64,000 nucleotides of DNA from Manis javanica (GCF_040802235.1 NC_133163.1:67622001-67686000), one strand, 5' to 3'. Shown: positions 1 through 13,084, numbered from the stretch's first letter. Numbers and translations: made by a program. The notes: generated by a model not told the origin, from the letters alone.

Positions 1-1066
1 ATGAATCACTATCTATGGCAGCTATAGCCTTATGAAATGCATGTCTTAAATAAGAAGTCTAGAGAGTGAAGATTACTCCTTGATCCTTGGGCTTCAGAAT
101 GGATGTTGTGTTAACAGACATGAAGACAACATCCATCTTGTACCTCTCCATTAGAGCTCTTGGGTGACCAGATGCATTATCAATGAGCAGTCATATGTGA
201 AATGCATCTTGTTTTCTGGGCAGCAGGTTTCAATAGTGGGCTTAAAATATTTAGTAAAGCATTTTGTAAACAGATGTATTGTCATTCAGGCTCTGTTGCT
301 CCATTTATAGAGCACAGGCAGAGTAGATTTAGCATAATTCTTGAGGGCCGTAGGACTTTTGGAAGGGTCAATAAGTATTGGCTTCAACTTAAAGTCACCA
401 GCTACATTAACCCCTAACAGTGAGTTTAGATTGTCTTTTGAAAATTTGAACCCAGGCATTGACTTCTCCTTTATGGCTATTAAAGTCCTAGATGCCATCT
501 TCTTTCAATAGAAGGATGTTCTGTCTACATTGAAAATCTATTGTTTAGTGTAGCCACCTTCATTAATGATCTTAGCAAGATTTTCTGGAGAATTGCTGCA
601 GCTTCTGTCAGCATTTGCTGCTTCATGTTGCATTTTTATGTAACAGAGTGTTTTTTTTTTCCTTAAACCTCATGAACCAACCTCTGCCAGCTTCCAATTT
701 TTCTTCTGCAGCTTTCTCACCTCTCAGCCTTCACAGAATTGAAGAGAGTTAGAGTCTTGCTGTGGATTAGGGTTTGGTTTAACGAAATATTGTGGCTGAT
801 TTGGTCTTCTATCCAGACCACTAAAATATTCTCCATACCAGCAATAAGGTTCTTTTCACTCTTATCATTCATATGCTCATTGGAGTAGCAGTTTTAATTT
901 CTTCAAGAACTTTTCCTTTGCTTTCACAACTTGTCTCAACTGTTTGGTGCAAGAGACCTAGCTTTTGGCCCATCTCAGCTTTTGACATATCTTTCTCACT
1001 AAGCGAAATCATTTCTAGTTTTGATTTAAAGTGATAGATATGTGACTCTTCCTTTCCCTTGAACAC
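1..1066 (-). pseudogene. Decayed Tigger1 transposase
   Basis: The family enzyme binds the terminal repeats with an N-terminal helix-turn-helix and cuts and rejoins DNA with a DDE/D catalytic domain. The N-terminal DNA-binding part is visible at about 869-1066, with residues like KLEMISLSEKDMSKAEMGQ and KLGLLHQTV. The catalytic domain is seen at 286-498 (EEK-like [11 protein letters not shown], then [16 protein letters not shown]) and continues toward the window start, where the minus strand near 160-190 encodes an IDNASGH-like motif holding the second catalytic aspartate. Stops and frameshifts separate the blocks. It is a molecular fossil, not a domesticated gene, since no long frame survives. 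The C-terminal end lies outside the window. Confidence 0.85.
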
Positions 1067-1473
1067 TTAAAGGCCATTGTAGGGCTAATATCAATATTGC
1101 CTCACAGAACAGAGTGGCCTGAGGATAGGAAAAAAGATAGGAGTATGGCTGGTTGGTGGATCAGTCAGAACACACAGAGCATTTATTAAATTTGCTGTTT
1201 TATGTGGGTGTGGTTTGTGGTGCCCAAAAAACAACTACAATAGTAACATTGATCACTGATCACAGATCACATAACAAATATAATAATGAAAACATTTGAA
1301 ATGTTGTGAGAATTACCAAAATGTGACATCGAGGCATGAAGTGAGCAAATGCTGTTAGAAAAATGGCACTGACAGACTTGCTTGATGTAGGATTGCCACA
1401 AACCTTCAATTTGTAAAAAATGCAATATCTGCAAAGTTCAACCAAGTGAAGTGCAATAAGTGAGGTATGCCTG
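1..1473 (-). mobile_element. Tigger1-type DNA transposon (pogo/Tc1-mariner), 5' part, antisense
   Basis: The right end matches the Tigger1 inverted terminal repeat: on the minus strand it reads CAGGCATACCTC (1462-1473), followed outward by TA at 1474-1475, the expected target dinucleotide. Inward on the minus strand lie the untranslated leader and then the decayed transposase. The window cuts the element off at its left edge, so the other terminal repeat is not visible. Tigger elements moved by cut-and-paste early in eutherian history. This copy is broken by several stops and frameshifts and must be inactive. The identification rests on terminal repeat and protein similarity recalled from the family. 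Confidence 0.9.
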
Positions 1474-1475
1474 TA

Positions 1476-4400
1476 CATTCAAATGGCTACACCCTCCTGA
1501 TCCAGAACACAAGCTACTCTGACGTGGCTTTCTCTCAATTACTGCTATCTCCTTTCAGGAAATATGTAACTGAAATTCCTCTTGTTCTCTCTTCCTTGAA
1601 AGTAGAACAGCGGTTGAGCAGGGAGTAGGACCTCTTCTCAGGAAGTACCAATGCCAGCTTTCTTACTTTCTTTCTCTCTTTGCCCCAAGGTATCAGTTTT
1701 TAGATCAAACTGGCTTTGATGTCTGCTTCCAAGTCTTTTGGTATAAACTTTGTGCTTTGAGTCTTTAAGGGATTAGGCATCTGAAACTCCAAACCCTAGT
1801 GTATCAGGTCTGATGCTTTCCACTGCAAAAAGTAGGGTACCTAACTAAAAAGTAGCCTCTACAATGAAAAGGTTTAAGGATCTCATGTAAGAGGAGCTTC
1901 AGGGTCAGGGATGATTATTGGGTTGCTTTGCAGCACAGCAATGCCAGTGACGACTCCAGCTCCTCCCTTTTCTCTCCTCCCGCTCCTGTGACTACTGGCT
2001 TGGTTCTCAAAGTTGTTTCTTCATGGTCTTGAGATGGTTGCCTTTCTTTCTTATCTGTGGGAGTACTATATATATTTTTAGAATGAGAAAGTAAGATACT
2101 GCAAGATCAAGTCACATACGGTTTGATAGTATGTAAAAATATCTCCAACTCTAGCAAATAGGGAAATTAAATGATCAGGGAATTTCAATATAAAAAATGA
2201 TATTAGCATGAACAACACTCCTATATTTGTCCTAAATTTGGAAATCATGTGTTAAGGGCATTATTTAGTTGGATTTCATAAAACACCTCTATAAAATACA
2301 CGTATTAATCAGTTGCTGCATATATACTGTGTGTATATATTGGTAATATATAGTCAGCAAAATCACCAAAGAAAAATTAAAAGGAGGGTAAGAACTTGCC
2401 CAATATATAATAATCCCAAAGCCTAAATAATTCAGAACTCATGCTTCTATGTGAAGGTTCAAATGTCATACTTTAGCTTAACTGACAGTACCTTGGTTTT
2501 CTGATGAAAACTTTTTCTGCACCATAATCAGCTTACTTTCCTTATAATAAGCTTGTCCTCACTTTTGCTTACTTACAAAGCATTTTATTTCCATCTTTTA
2601 TAACCTTACAGTCATCTTTACCTGTCTTATGGTCAACTTACAGGTTGCCAAGCCAGGCCTGTAGCAGACAAGAACCGAGTGTCTGGTCTGTTTTCATCAT
2701 CACATTGAATCCCTGTAAAGCTATATATTTTACTCCAGAAGGAGGAGATTGTTTTTATCTGGCTCTTGTCCTTTCTTAGCTTGCATTATAACCAGAAAAT
2801 TATGCATTCTTGAGTTGAACCAGCTCACAAAACAACAAATGAGTAATGATACTTGGCTCTTGTTTCCTTTTTTAATTTTAAAGGACATAATGTGTTACCT
2901 CAGAGAATGTCAGTTTGCTGATTCAAATATGGCCATGTGTTTTAATCTAGCTGCCCTTTATAACTGTACTTTTTGTATGTTTCAGATTTCTTCCACATTC
3001 CAAATAGCATAAGTGAAAGCACTTTCAAGGCCAAAATTGGGATTCCTGCTTGGATTCTTGTTGAGAACTATTTCAGTCTCTGAATGAGCATCTACAGGCT
3101 GTGACCTTTTTCTTTCCATACTCCAGAACCTTAAAATCTGGAACATGTGGGATCCCTGCATATTACCTGCCAAGGAGACTGTCTAGCTGAAAACTAACTC
3201 AAATGCATGTATTTTTATAAAGTTTTAAAAGTGAGCTCCTAACATTATCTCTTGTCAATCGTCTACTTATTTATTAATGTCTGTAACAACTTTTCTGTAA
3301 GATTCAGTGTATTTGAAATATGCTACAATGCATTTTAAATAGGTGTTACAAAATTTAGCATTATATATGAGAAATACTGCTAAAATTATGAATTCCAACT
3401 GCAAATTACTCAAATAAAAAAAGGAAATTTCAGTGTCACTTAAAAGTATTATATTATATATATATATATATAAATATATATTTGTTTATTAGTTTACAGG
3501 CCTCTTAGCTCTGTCAGAACCTCTCTCCAAAAGAATGGAAGGTTTGCTTTGAAACAGTGAATGTCACCTATAAATACAGGCACTTACTCAGTATTTGCAA
3601 TGGTGTGCTTTGTTGGCAAAGGATATGATGGTTCCTTTGATTTCTAGAAATACAACAGCCATTCCTATTTAAATATTATATGTAGGTTCAACAGGCTTTG
3701 GATGTTTGTTAGGTTGGTCTTAGAGGGGTTTCCAACTAGTTTTCAGTTAATATGCTATTTCTCTTCTTTTGCCATCAGTGTTGAGCACAAGGAAGTTGTT
3801 ATCAATGAGCTCTTGTCCCCTTTATAGCAAAGGGAGGAGAGCATGAGGGTGATGTAGGCAATTACTATTCTTCTTTTCTTGGAAGGGGAAAATAAACACA
3901 TTATAATCTTTAAGTTAGAGGTAATTCAAAAAGTCAGAGGCAGGCAATGCCTTCTAATTTAGAGACATTTTCTCCTTCTTTGACACTGCCTCCCCAAACT
4001 ACAACAGTAATAAAAGAAACCCCACAGTCAAAGAACCAACTCCGACCTCCCTATCCTAGAAATCCCAAATTGTGGGCTTCAGTTGCATTCTGCCCTGTTC
4101 TTTTCTTTCCTCTCTTTTTTACTCAGGTGTATTGCTTTCAGTTGGGGCAGTCTTCATTCCACGTGAGCTTTGAAATCATATCCCTGGATCTGTATAGAAC
4201 GGCAGTAGTTCAAAGTATTAGTAGCAGCCTTCCATAGTAATGCTGCCATTAGATCATTATGACTATTCTAAGGTTCTGCCTGTGAGCATGGCATGAATTT
4301 TATATTTGGAAATAAAATCCTCCCGGGATACCACAAAGCTGCACGCGAGCCTTACCCCTTCTCCCAGGCCGTTAGGATTGGCTGCCCTGCCTCGGTCTTG

Positions 4401-5130
4401 TGTTACACAGGAATAAGTCCTGCTGTGTTTGTTTCACATAAGAACCCCTTCAATTTGTTTATAATGATCTGAATGATATTATTAGGTGAACAAAGCCACT
4501 CAATGGTGACATTTATTAACCATGCATATCATCTGTGTTTAAATCTCATATTACATTTCAGGGAAATTGTGTGAACCTAACTCTGGCATAAGTTTTCTTT
4601 GGGGACCATTGCTTTGTATTGAGTTTGAAATAAAATAAAAGAACACAGAAAGCAGGCTTTATTTTCAGGAGAATATTTCACTTAAGAGGTTTAGACTGAG
4701 CCAGATTATGGATAGAGGCCCACAGAAAGATGTTGGAACTATTCAATCTAGCACTAGCTATATGTCTGTCTGCATGAGTTAGGCAGTATGGCTCATTTCT
4801 AAAGAGGGATATGGAAATTGGAATTAACAGTGTTGTGGAAGTAGAACAAGGGTGTAAGGGAGTGAATGAAAGAAAACCATGTCTATAAAAATGAAGTCTT
4901 TGTGTACGGGCTGAAGAGTGATGGATTTGTTAAAACATCTCCATGGGAATAAGTGTGCATGTGTGGGATAATGCCCATTGTCTTGGAAGAAGGTATGCAG
5001 ATAGCAGTGACTGTGGCTAGGTATGTGGGTGAACTGGAATGTAGAGAAATTAGAACATGACTGAAGGATTATAGTTTTTTGTGTGAAAACAAGGGTGGCT
5101 GGCATGTGTGTGATGGATGATGGAATGATG
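1476..5130. other. No recognised gene or element
   Basis: This is AT-rich sequence with only short chance open frames. An AT microsatellite lies at about 3450-3482. A small cluster of CpG dinucleotides occurs at about 4320-4380 (CCCGGG, GCACGCGAG), inside otherwise CpG-poor sequence. I could not assign any transposon family here with confidence. Confidence 0.5.
3450..3482. repeat. (TA)n microsatellite
   Basis: Alternating TA over roughly 30 bases with small interruptions (ATATATATATATAAATATAT-like). A simple repeat with no coding content. Confidence 0.85.
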
Positions 5131-5132
5131 TA

Positions 5133-6300
5133 CTTAAAAAGTACATTTTTATTGTGGAAAATCTTAATTACCCAAGAATAGAAAGAAGAGTATATTTAAC
5201 ATGAATATACTTATCATTCAGCTTCAACAATAAACTCATGGTCAATATTGTTTCATCTTTACTTCCCCTCTTACCCATATCTTTCTAATCATAACTACTT
5301 CTCTATGAAACTATAAAAGATAAGGAAACTTAAAAAAATCACAATGGTATCATTATTACATTTATAAAAATTAACAGTTCCTTACTATCACCCAATATCC
5401 AGTCAGCATCCAACTTCTGTCTCATACTTTTTTATAGCTGATTTGTTCAAAGCAGAATGTTAACAAAGTCTACACACTACACTTAATGGTTATGTCTCTT
5501 AAGAATCTTTTAATCTGTAAGTTATTCCTCTACTTTTTCCTTGCAATTTATTTATAAAAATTGGGTCATTTTCTCTATAAAGCTTCTATAAAACTCTATA
5601 AAGCTTCCCATATTTTGGATTTTGTTGATTGCTTCCCTTTTATTTCCTATGAAAGAGAGCTTAGATTAAGAGGCTTGATCTGATTCAGGTTTGATTATCT
5701 GTCAAGAACACTTCTTAGGTGGTATGGTATATATACTTCTTTCAAGAGGCACATAATATCTGGTTGCCTCTATTTTTGGGGATGTTAACAGCCACTGATG
5801 TTTATTGCTGAGAACAACTGTTTTCTTAAGGGTTTGCAACATGGGGCTTTCTTAATTTCTTTGCTATAATGTGTCTTAGTGAGAAACTTTTCCTTAACAA
5901 TTATTATTTCTTCCTCAGGCACAGTTTACACAAGAGAGGCAAATTAAATGCTTGGTTGTTTCTCTATATTTAGGTGGTCTCTAGTATTCTCTATGATCAA
6001 TAAGGTGGTTTGTTTTTTCTAGTACTATTATGAATGCAGGGATCTTAACATACTTGATTAGTTTCAATCAATATTAATTATTATGTTTTTGATGTTCATG
6101 CTGTCACATTTTTGGCTGGTGGGAGGCTTTTCAAATTGGCTCCTTAATTCTTTAGCAAAGCAGCTATCGAGAACTTTGCCTTTTGACATAACTAGATGTC
6201 TCAGGCTCAACTTGTACACTTATGTAAGACCTGGAGTCAGCCATTTCTTTTAGTAGGAAAAGGAAATTAGGAGTGTTTATCACTTTTGGTGTGTGGAATG
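5133..6300 (-). mobile_element. Ancient L1M-class LINE, 3' part, antisense
   Basis: The sequence begins with a short T-run-like start (minus-strand poly-A side) and then runs through landmarks of the old mammalian L1M/HAL1 3' region: the CAGCTTCAACAATAA stretch near 5220, ATATCCAGTCAGCATCCAA near 5396, TCTTAAGAATCTTTTAATCTG near 5500, GAGGCTTGATCTGATTCAGG near 5670 and CTGGAGTCAGCCATTTCTTT near 6232. No reading frame survives. The subfamily is not resolved and the far boundary is approximate. Confidence 0.75.
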
Positions 6301-6384
6301 GTTTGCATCAGGGCTTGACAATATTTCTGAAGTACATATGTTTGTTCAACTCACATGTGTTCAATGGTGTTATTTACAGTAGTA

Positions 6385-6760
6385 TCCAGATGCTTTGTTT
6401 TGCTAGAAACAGAATCTGACTCAAGATGACATGAAGACTAAGGGAATCCTTTCCTTGTTACATTTTTTGTAGCTGTAAGATCCAGAGGTAAGACTGTGTT
6501 CAAGTGAGGCTTCTAGTTTTTGTCTCTGATGAACCTTTCTTCCTCTTGGCTCCAGCCTAAGACTTGCTCTCCTCACCATCAGTCCTGTGACGGCTGCTGT
6601 CAGCTTCAGGACTGCATGTTTCCGTATTACACCCAGCAAAAGGCATCTTTGTCTCTTCCCTCCCAGAAATAACCCTGAGATTTACTTGAATGGAAATCTT
6701 TGTTTAGGTCATGTGCTGAAGGTCGAGCCGAAAACTTGTTAGATGGTATGCGCTGATTAA
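6385..6760 (-). repeat. MLT1-like MaLR LTR (old endogenous retroviral LTR), antisense
   Basis: Read on the minus strand, the block resembles solitary MLT1-type LTRs: an internal stretch about gene-like 'CTGACAGCAGCC', a 'CTCTGG...' segment, and a 3' end with TTCTGTTTCTAGCAAAAC. It carries no viral gene. The match is by remembered pattern only and is fairly divergent, so the family call is tentative. The short open frame at 6421-6639 is inside it and is not a gene. Confidence 0.45.
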
Positions 6761-6939
6761 TTTAACCTAGATTACATATTCCACAACCTGAGTCAGAGAT
6801 GATAAGAGCTCCTCTGGAACCGCCTGAGTCTTCAAACAGAAACTGGGAATGTTGGAAAGAAAAGGAAGGGAGGAAACGGGTGCTGGAGAGGGGCCAACAA
6901 ATATCCATGATTACAGTACAGTAATTTTTTTTTCTATCC

Positions 6940-7140
6940 TTCTATTAACTCAGCTATCTGTGCTACCCTAGGCACTATTTTAAGCATTAGGGAGGCAAAG
7001 AGGAAAAAAGTATAATCTCTGATCTCAAGGAATCTGTAGAAGTAGATATATCACCCTTACAATAACCATGAGAGAAAGCTATACAGAGTACAGTAGGGTC
7101 CACGGGGTGAAGTAATCATTCCTACTTGGGCAGAGACCTT
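6940..7140 (-). mobile_element. L2 LINE 3' fragment, antisense
   Basis: The order of diverged landmarks fits the antisense L2 3' end: CTAGGCACTATTTTAAGCATTAG, then a segment equivalent to 'data loss' CTCTGATCTCAAGGAATCTG, then TACAGAGTACAGTAGGG and a GGGCAGAGACCTTCCC end. There is no coding capacity. The age fits the shared mammalian L2 layer. Confidence 0.65.
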
Positions 7141-7689
7141 CCCAATTCAAAGATTTCATGATTCTTGGTTAGTTTATGATAGATTTGTTATCTTCTTTGG
7201 AACCTATACTGGAAGACTCAAACATGGAAGCATTATGAAAACAATATTCTTTCTTAATGGTGTATTCATCCAGAAAACTCATATCTCTAGCATAAATATA
7301 TCAGCAGTATAAGAACTAATTTCTGGAATTATTTTCCCATATGGCCAGAAGTGATAGAATATTAATGCTCTTCCAGAGATGTAAGAAATTTGTATTATTA
7401 ATACAATATTGTTTGATCTTTCTGAGCTGTTTCAGATATCATCAGGGTGTTATATATTTGTAACTTAAAAGAAAACAAGATACCAAATCCAGATTGTTTG
7501 TTTGGGTTAACCATTTATTTAGGTGAAGTGATTTGAATTACAATATTAAATTTCTTTACCACATGAATTACAACAGAGCAGAGTTGGGTAAGTGAATACC
7601 TCTTATTCCATCTAGGCAAGTCTCATCTTAAGGAGTAAAAGGTGTCCCCTGTAGAGAAGTTCTACAGTAAAATTTCTGGGTATGAAGAT

Positions 7690-8305
7690 CACAGTGATGA
7701 GAAATCCATAAATTGAAAAATAAATAAAAAATAGCATTATTTATAATAGTTAAGATACAGAAGCAACTTAAGTGTTCATCAGTAGATGAATGGATAAAGA
7801 TGTGGTATATATACACAGTGGGATATTATGCAGCCATAAGAAAGAATGAAATTTTGCTATTCATAACAACATGGATGGACCTAGAGGGTATTATCCTAAG
7901 TGAAACAAGTCAGGCAGAGAAAGACAAAAACCGTATGATTTCACTTATATGTGGAATCTAAAAAACAAAACAAAACAAGCAAGACAGAAACAGACTCATA
8001 AACACAGAAAACAAACTGGTCATTGCCAGAGGGAATAAGGAAGGAGAATAGAAGAAATAGCTGAAAGAGATTAAGAGGTACAAATTTCTAGTTATCAAAT
8101 AAATAAGTCACAGGGATGAAAGGTATGGCATAGGGGCATAGGGAATGTAACAACATTGTATGGTGACAGATGTAACTAGAGTTATTGTAATGAACATTTC
8201 ATAATGTATATAATTGTGAAATCACCATGTTATACACCTGAAACTAATATATGCCAATATGCTTCAATTAAAAAAATTAATTAAGTAAAAAAAAGAAAAA
8301 AATAG
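7690..8305 (+). mobile_element. 5'-truncated L1 3' end, sense
   Basis: Typical L1 ORF2 C-terminal and 3' UTR sequence on the + strand: GTTCATCAGTAGATGAATGG, GGGATATTATGCAGCCATAA, ACATGGATGGACCTAGAGGG, then CACCATGTTATACACCTGAA near 8222 and an A-rich tail at about 8270-8302. It is similar in type to the L1s at 9,401 and 13,705 but has a different 3' UTR, so it is another and probably older subfamily. Confidence 0.85.
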
Positions 8306-9400
8306 CCTGATCCAAATTAGTATAGATGGTATGGCAAGAAAATCATTGACTAATTTGAAATCAAACACACCTCCTATTTCTTTAGGTATCATTATGAATG
8401 ACTAATAATGCTTACCTTTTCTATTTTGTCAGCTGGTGTGAGAGTCTAATAACAAATTACAATCACAACTTACTCTATAAAATAACAACTTTATCTTTTA
8501 AACCCACGGAGTGTCACCTAATTATTTTTTTCATCATTAAAATGATCTATGCATTCCTCTCTCATCTACTTTGATCATTAAAATGGCTGGTACTTGTTAA
8601 TTGACCATACCCTGCCTTAGTCTCCAGTTCCCATTCACCTTTATGATTTATTAACAACAATATCCTGGAGACCTACTGCACTGTATTGCAGAAGGCTTAT
8701 TGTGGTCAAGTTTGCCCTTGGAAAAGGCCTGGGGGGAAAAACAAACAAACAAAGCCAACAATCTCCAATCCCAACCGAACCATCTGTGCTATTTGATGGG
8801 GTGTTCCTGATGTGAGCATTAGTCCTGGCTGAGAGCTACCACAGAGTACAATTGTTTATGCCGTGCTACAGTGTAGAGCAGACAATACCACACAATCAAA
8901 GCCTTCACACTCAAAGAGACATCACACTCTGTAATTATATTTGTCTGACAGATTATTATAATTGTACATGGCAGGTAGTGTAAAGCAGTTCCTTTTTACA
9001 GCCTAAATAATGTGGCATATTCTGCACACTCTAAAACAACCCTGCAGAAGGTAAATTATGAAAGCTAAATGCATGTTGAATGTTTTTATTTACTCTCTCA
9101 GTTAGCATCTTATGTGGTGCTAGGCAGCACAAGAACATTACCTTATTTTGTCTGGTAGTATTTCATTTAACACTTTTTTGTGCAAAGTTCCTTTCTGAAT
9201 GATGACTTTTATTTTGGCATACTCAGGGCCACTCCAGCAATATTTATTTGTAGTGCTTTCCCCTCACCCAAACTGAAAAAATACCATCCTAAGGCAGTAT
9301 GAAGGTAAAATGCACCTCTTAAAAAAGAAAACAAAAAACCCTTAAACTCAAAACTATGGTTCCTCTCGATAGCCTTCTGAACTAAGTGACATGTCTTTTC
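8306..9400. other. Unassigned, apparently non-repetitive sequence
   Basis: No transposon family or gene was recognised. The sequence at about 8640-9060 is of mixed composition, without simple repeats or decayed-transposon landmarks, and could hold a conserved noncoding element. That cannot be shown from one sequence. Confidence 0.4.
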
Positions 9401-11845
9401 TTTTTTTAATTGAGGTATTGATATAAAATCTTATATTTGTTTCAAGTATACAACACAGTGGTTCATCAGTTACTCATCTTATTAAATCCTTATCCCAACT
9501 GGTGCAGTTACCATCTGTCAACATAGGAAGATCTTACAGAATCATTGGCTATATTCTCCATGCTGTACTATCATGCCCGTGAACAACTTAAATATTATCA
9601 TTGAGAGTTCTTGTGCCATTTTATCCCCCTCACCCTCCCCACAAACTCACCCCAACCCCTCCCCCATGGTAACAACCAGTCACTTCTCAGTGTCTAGGAG
9701 TCTACTGCTGTTTTGTTCATTTTGTTTTGTTGTATTTTTAGATTCCACAAGTAAGTGAAATCATACGGTATTTGTCTTTCTCTGCCTGGCTTATTTCACT
9801 GAGCATAATACCCTTTAGGTCTATCCATGTTGTTGCAAATGGTAGGATTTCTTTTTTTATGGCTGAATAATACTCCATTGTATACCTGTACCACTTCTTC
9901 ATTCATTCATCTATTGATGGACACATAGGTTGCTACCATAACTTGGCTATTGTACATAATGTAGATATACACATAGGGATGCATATATCTTTTCAAATTA
10001 GAGATTTTATTTTCTTTGGGTAAATTTCTAGGACAATTGTGGGGCTATATGGTATTTCTATTTTTATATTTTTGAGGAGCCTCCATACTGCTTTCCACAG
10101 TGGCTACATCAATTTACGTTCCCACCAACAATGTAGGAGGATTCCCGTTTCTTCACATCCTTGCCAACACTTGTTATTTCTTGTTGTTTGGATAGTGGCC
10201 GTTCTAACTGGTGTGAGGTGATATCTCATTGTGGTTTTGATTTGCATTTCCCTAATGATTAGTGATGTGGCACATTTTCATGTGCCCATTGGTCATCTGT
10301 ATTTCTTCTTTGGAGTAATGTCTGTTCAGGTCCTCTGCCCATTTTTTAATCAGACTATTTGTTTTTTTGGTGTTGAGTCTTATGAGCTCCTTATATATTT
10401 TGGATATTAACACCTTATTGGATAAATTGTTTACCAGTATATTCTCCCATACTGTAGGTTGACTTTTTGTTGGTGACCTTTGCTGTACACAAGCTTTTTA
10501 TTTTGATGTAGTCCCACTTGTTCATTTTTCGCTTTTGCTTCCCTTGCCCAAGGAGATGTGTCCAGGAAAAAATTGCTTATGTTTACGTTCAAGAGATTTT
10601 TACCTACATTTTCTTCTAAGAGTTCTATGGTTTCAAGTCTTACATTTAGGTCTTTGATCCATTTTGATTTTGTATTGAGTTAGCCAGTAATCCAGTTTCA
10701 TTCTCTTACATGTAGCTGTCCAGTTTTCCCAACACCATTTATTGAAGAGACTGTATTCTCCCCATTATATATTCATGGGTCCTTTATCACATACTAATTG
10801 ATCATATATGCATGGGTTTATATCTGGACTCCCTATTCTGGTTCCACTGATCTATGGGTCTGTTCTTGTGACAGTACCATAGTGTTTTGATTACCATAGC
10901 TTTGTAGCATAGCTTGAGTCAGGTAGGTTAATACTCCCACCTTTGTTCTTTCTCAGGATTACTTTGCCTATTAGGGGTCTTTTTGTGGTTCCATATGAAT
11001 TTTATGATTTTTTGCTCTAGTTCATTGAAAAATACCATTGGTATTTTTATAGGGATTATACTGAATTTGTAAATTGCTTTGAGCAGGATAGCCAGTTTGA
11101 CAATATTATTCTTCCTATTCATGAGCATAAGATAGATTTCTATTTATTTGTGTCTTCTTTAATTTCTCTCATGAACGTCTTACAGTTTTCAGAGTACAGG
11201 TCTTTCACCTCCCTGGTTAGGTTTATTCCTAGGATTTTACTGTTTTTGATGCAATTGTAAATGAAATTTTTTCCCTAATTTCTCTTTCTGCTAGTTTGTT
11301 GTTAGTATGTAGGAAACACAACAGATTTCTGTGTATTAATTTTGTATTCTGCAACTTTGCTGAATTCACTTATTAGTTCTAATAGTTTTTTGGTAGAGTC
11401 TTTAGGGTTTTCTACATGTAATATCATGCCATCTGCAAATAGTGACAGTTTAACTTCTTCCTTACCAATCTGGATGCCTTTTATCTCTTATCTTGTCTGA
11501 CTGCCATGGCTAGGACCTCCAGTACTATGTTGAATATAAGTGGTGAGAGTGGACATCCTTGCCTTGTCCCTGATCTTGGGGGAAAGTCTTTTAGCTTTTC
11601 ACCATGGAGTATGATGTTGGTTGTGGATTTGTCATATATTGTCTTTACTATGTTGAGGTACTTACCCTCTATACCCATTTTGTAGAGTTTTTATGATGAA
11701 TGGGCATTGAATTTTGTCAAATGCTTTTTCAGTATCTATTGAGATGATCATGTTTTTTCTCCTTCTTTTTGTTCATGTTGTGTATTATATTTATAAATAT
11801 TGTACCAGAATTGCATTCCTAGAATAAATCACACTTGATCATAGA
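9401..11845 (-). mobile_element. 5'-truncated L1, antisense
   Basis: A T-run at about 9398-9407 is the antisense poly-A tail. The 3' UTR follows, then the ORF2 C-terminal part and the reverse transcriptase core, ending near 11,845 where L1 similarity stops (TTGCATTCCTAGAATAAATC). Minus-strand ORF2 fragments are visible at 10,928-11,128 and 11,481-11,678. No clear target-site duplication was found, so the 5' boundary is approximate. The 3' kilobase is nearly the same as the sense L1 at 13,705-14,708. Confidence 0.9.
9800..11845 (-). pseudogene. L1 ORF2 fragment with mutated reverse transcriptase active site
   Basis: ORF2p is the endonuclease/reverse transcriptase that copies L1 RNA into the genome. 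Only the RT core and C-terminal part remain. At 11,481-11,678 the minus strand encodes [20 protein letters not shown] and [16 protein letters not shown], the conserved RT block. At about 11,405-11,460 the active-site segment reads SLFADG where the family has F/YADD, so the second catalytic aspartate is replaced by glycine. At 10,928-11,128 the post-RT segment includes [18 protein letters not shown] and [10 protein letters not shown]. Stops and frameshifts lie between blocks. The copy is dead both by truncation and by loss of a catalytic residue. Confidence 0.85.
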
Positions 11846-13084
11846 TTTTCAAGATATTTCTTAAAAATTATGAACTATAACTATACGCTATCAGACTGTT
11901 CATCTTCTACCAAAAGTCATAGATTCAATTATCTGCTCATATCCTTTTAAGGCCCACTTTCTAGGTTATTTGGTTTTGGTAATATTTTAGTAAATTCTAT
12001 ACCCCAAAGCAATAGAGATTATCTTCATAACAGAATATTAAATTATTGCTGTATCTTCCACAGGACATTTTGACTGTGCCATAAAAGCTTTCTATTCTCA
12101 GTATAGACATCCCTTCCCTGACTTTACATCACCTTAGTAATTCTCACACTGCAGGAAATTCCCACACGATGAAGTTTACAATAGTTGCTTCTCAACAAAA
12201 CTGAGGGATTCAGGTACATTCTGCCACTTTAGTGACCATTGTTACTGGCTTTGTTTTTAAATTTCGTAATCTTCAACTTTTAGAAATCAATCTGATTGGT
12301 GCAGATCATCTTTCTAGGCAGATGAGTCTTTTTGCCTATAGATTGACTCCCCTTAAATTCAAGGTCCAACTCTAATCAGATGAGGCAAGGGACACACATA
12401 AAAGAGATCTTTGCAATTTAGGGTAGCTTCATTTTAAATGGTACAGATTGGAAAGTGAAATACATAAAGGTAGAATAAGGAATTTTTAAAAATGCTTTGA
12501 AGTGTTAACTTAGAAACAGTTTGGGGACAAAGGACTCTATGTGAATTAATTAGACAGAAATTGATTCTTAAAAACTCAGTGAGTGTTATCCTATAAACAA
12601 AACAACTAAACAATGGGAAGACTTGAAGAAATCAGAAAAATGTCATGAAAACCTTGAAGAGGGCTTCAGTACCAGCAACTGTCATGAATGGGTTAAAACA
12701 TGTGACATGTTATATACTATGACACCTAGATATGAACACATGAAGCTGACTTCAGTTCTAAGAGTACATCCAAGAAGCTCATGGACACACCTGACAAAAT
12801 CTCAGTTGGATGGATCATCTAAAACATCAGCCATTTTATTTGAATGCATTTATATCTGTTTTATGAGTTCTTTGAATAACAGTTTCTAAAGACAATGCTT
12901 TGCTTTTTAAGATTCACCTTATGCAGTGTCTAACCGCACATATCAATCCAGGCAATAGATAAATACAACATTATAAAATACTGAGAAATATAAATATGTT
13001 TACTTTTCATATTTACTTTTATACTTTTACTTTTAAATCCATTTCACAATTTTAGGAGATAAAAAATAACAAGCCCACATAGTG
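11846..13084. other. Spacer between inverted L1 copies, no recognised element
   Basis: AT-rich sequence with one 88-residue chance frame at 12,623-12,889 that resembles nothing I know. No transposon or RNA gene was recognised. Confidence 0.45.
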
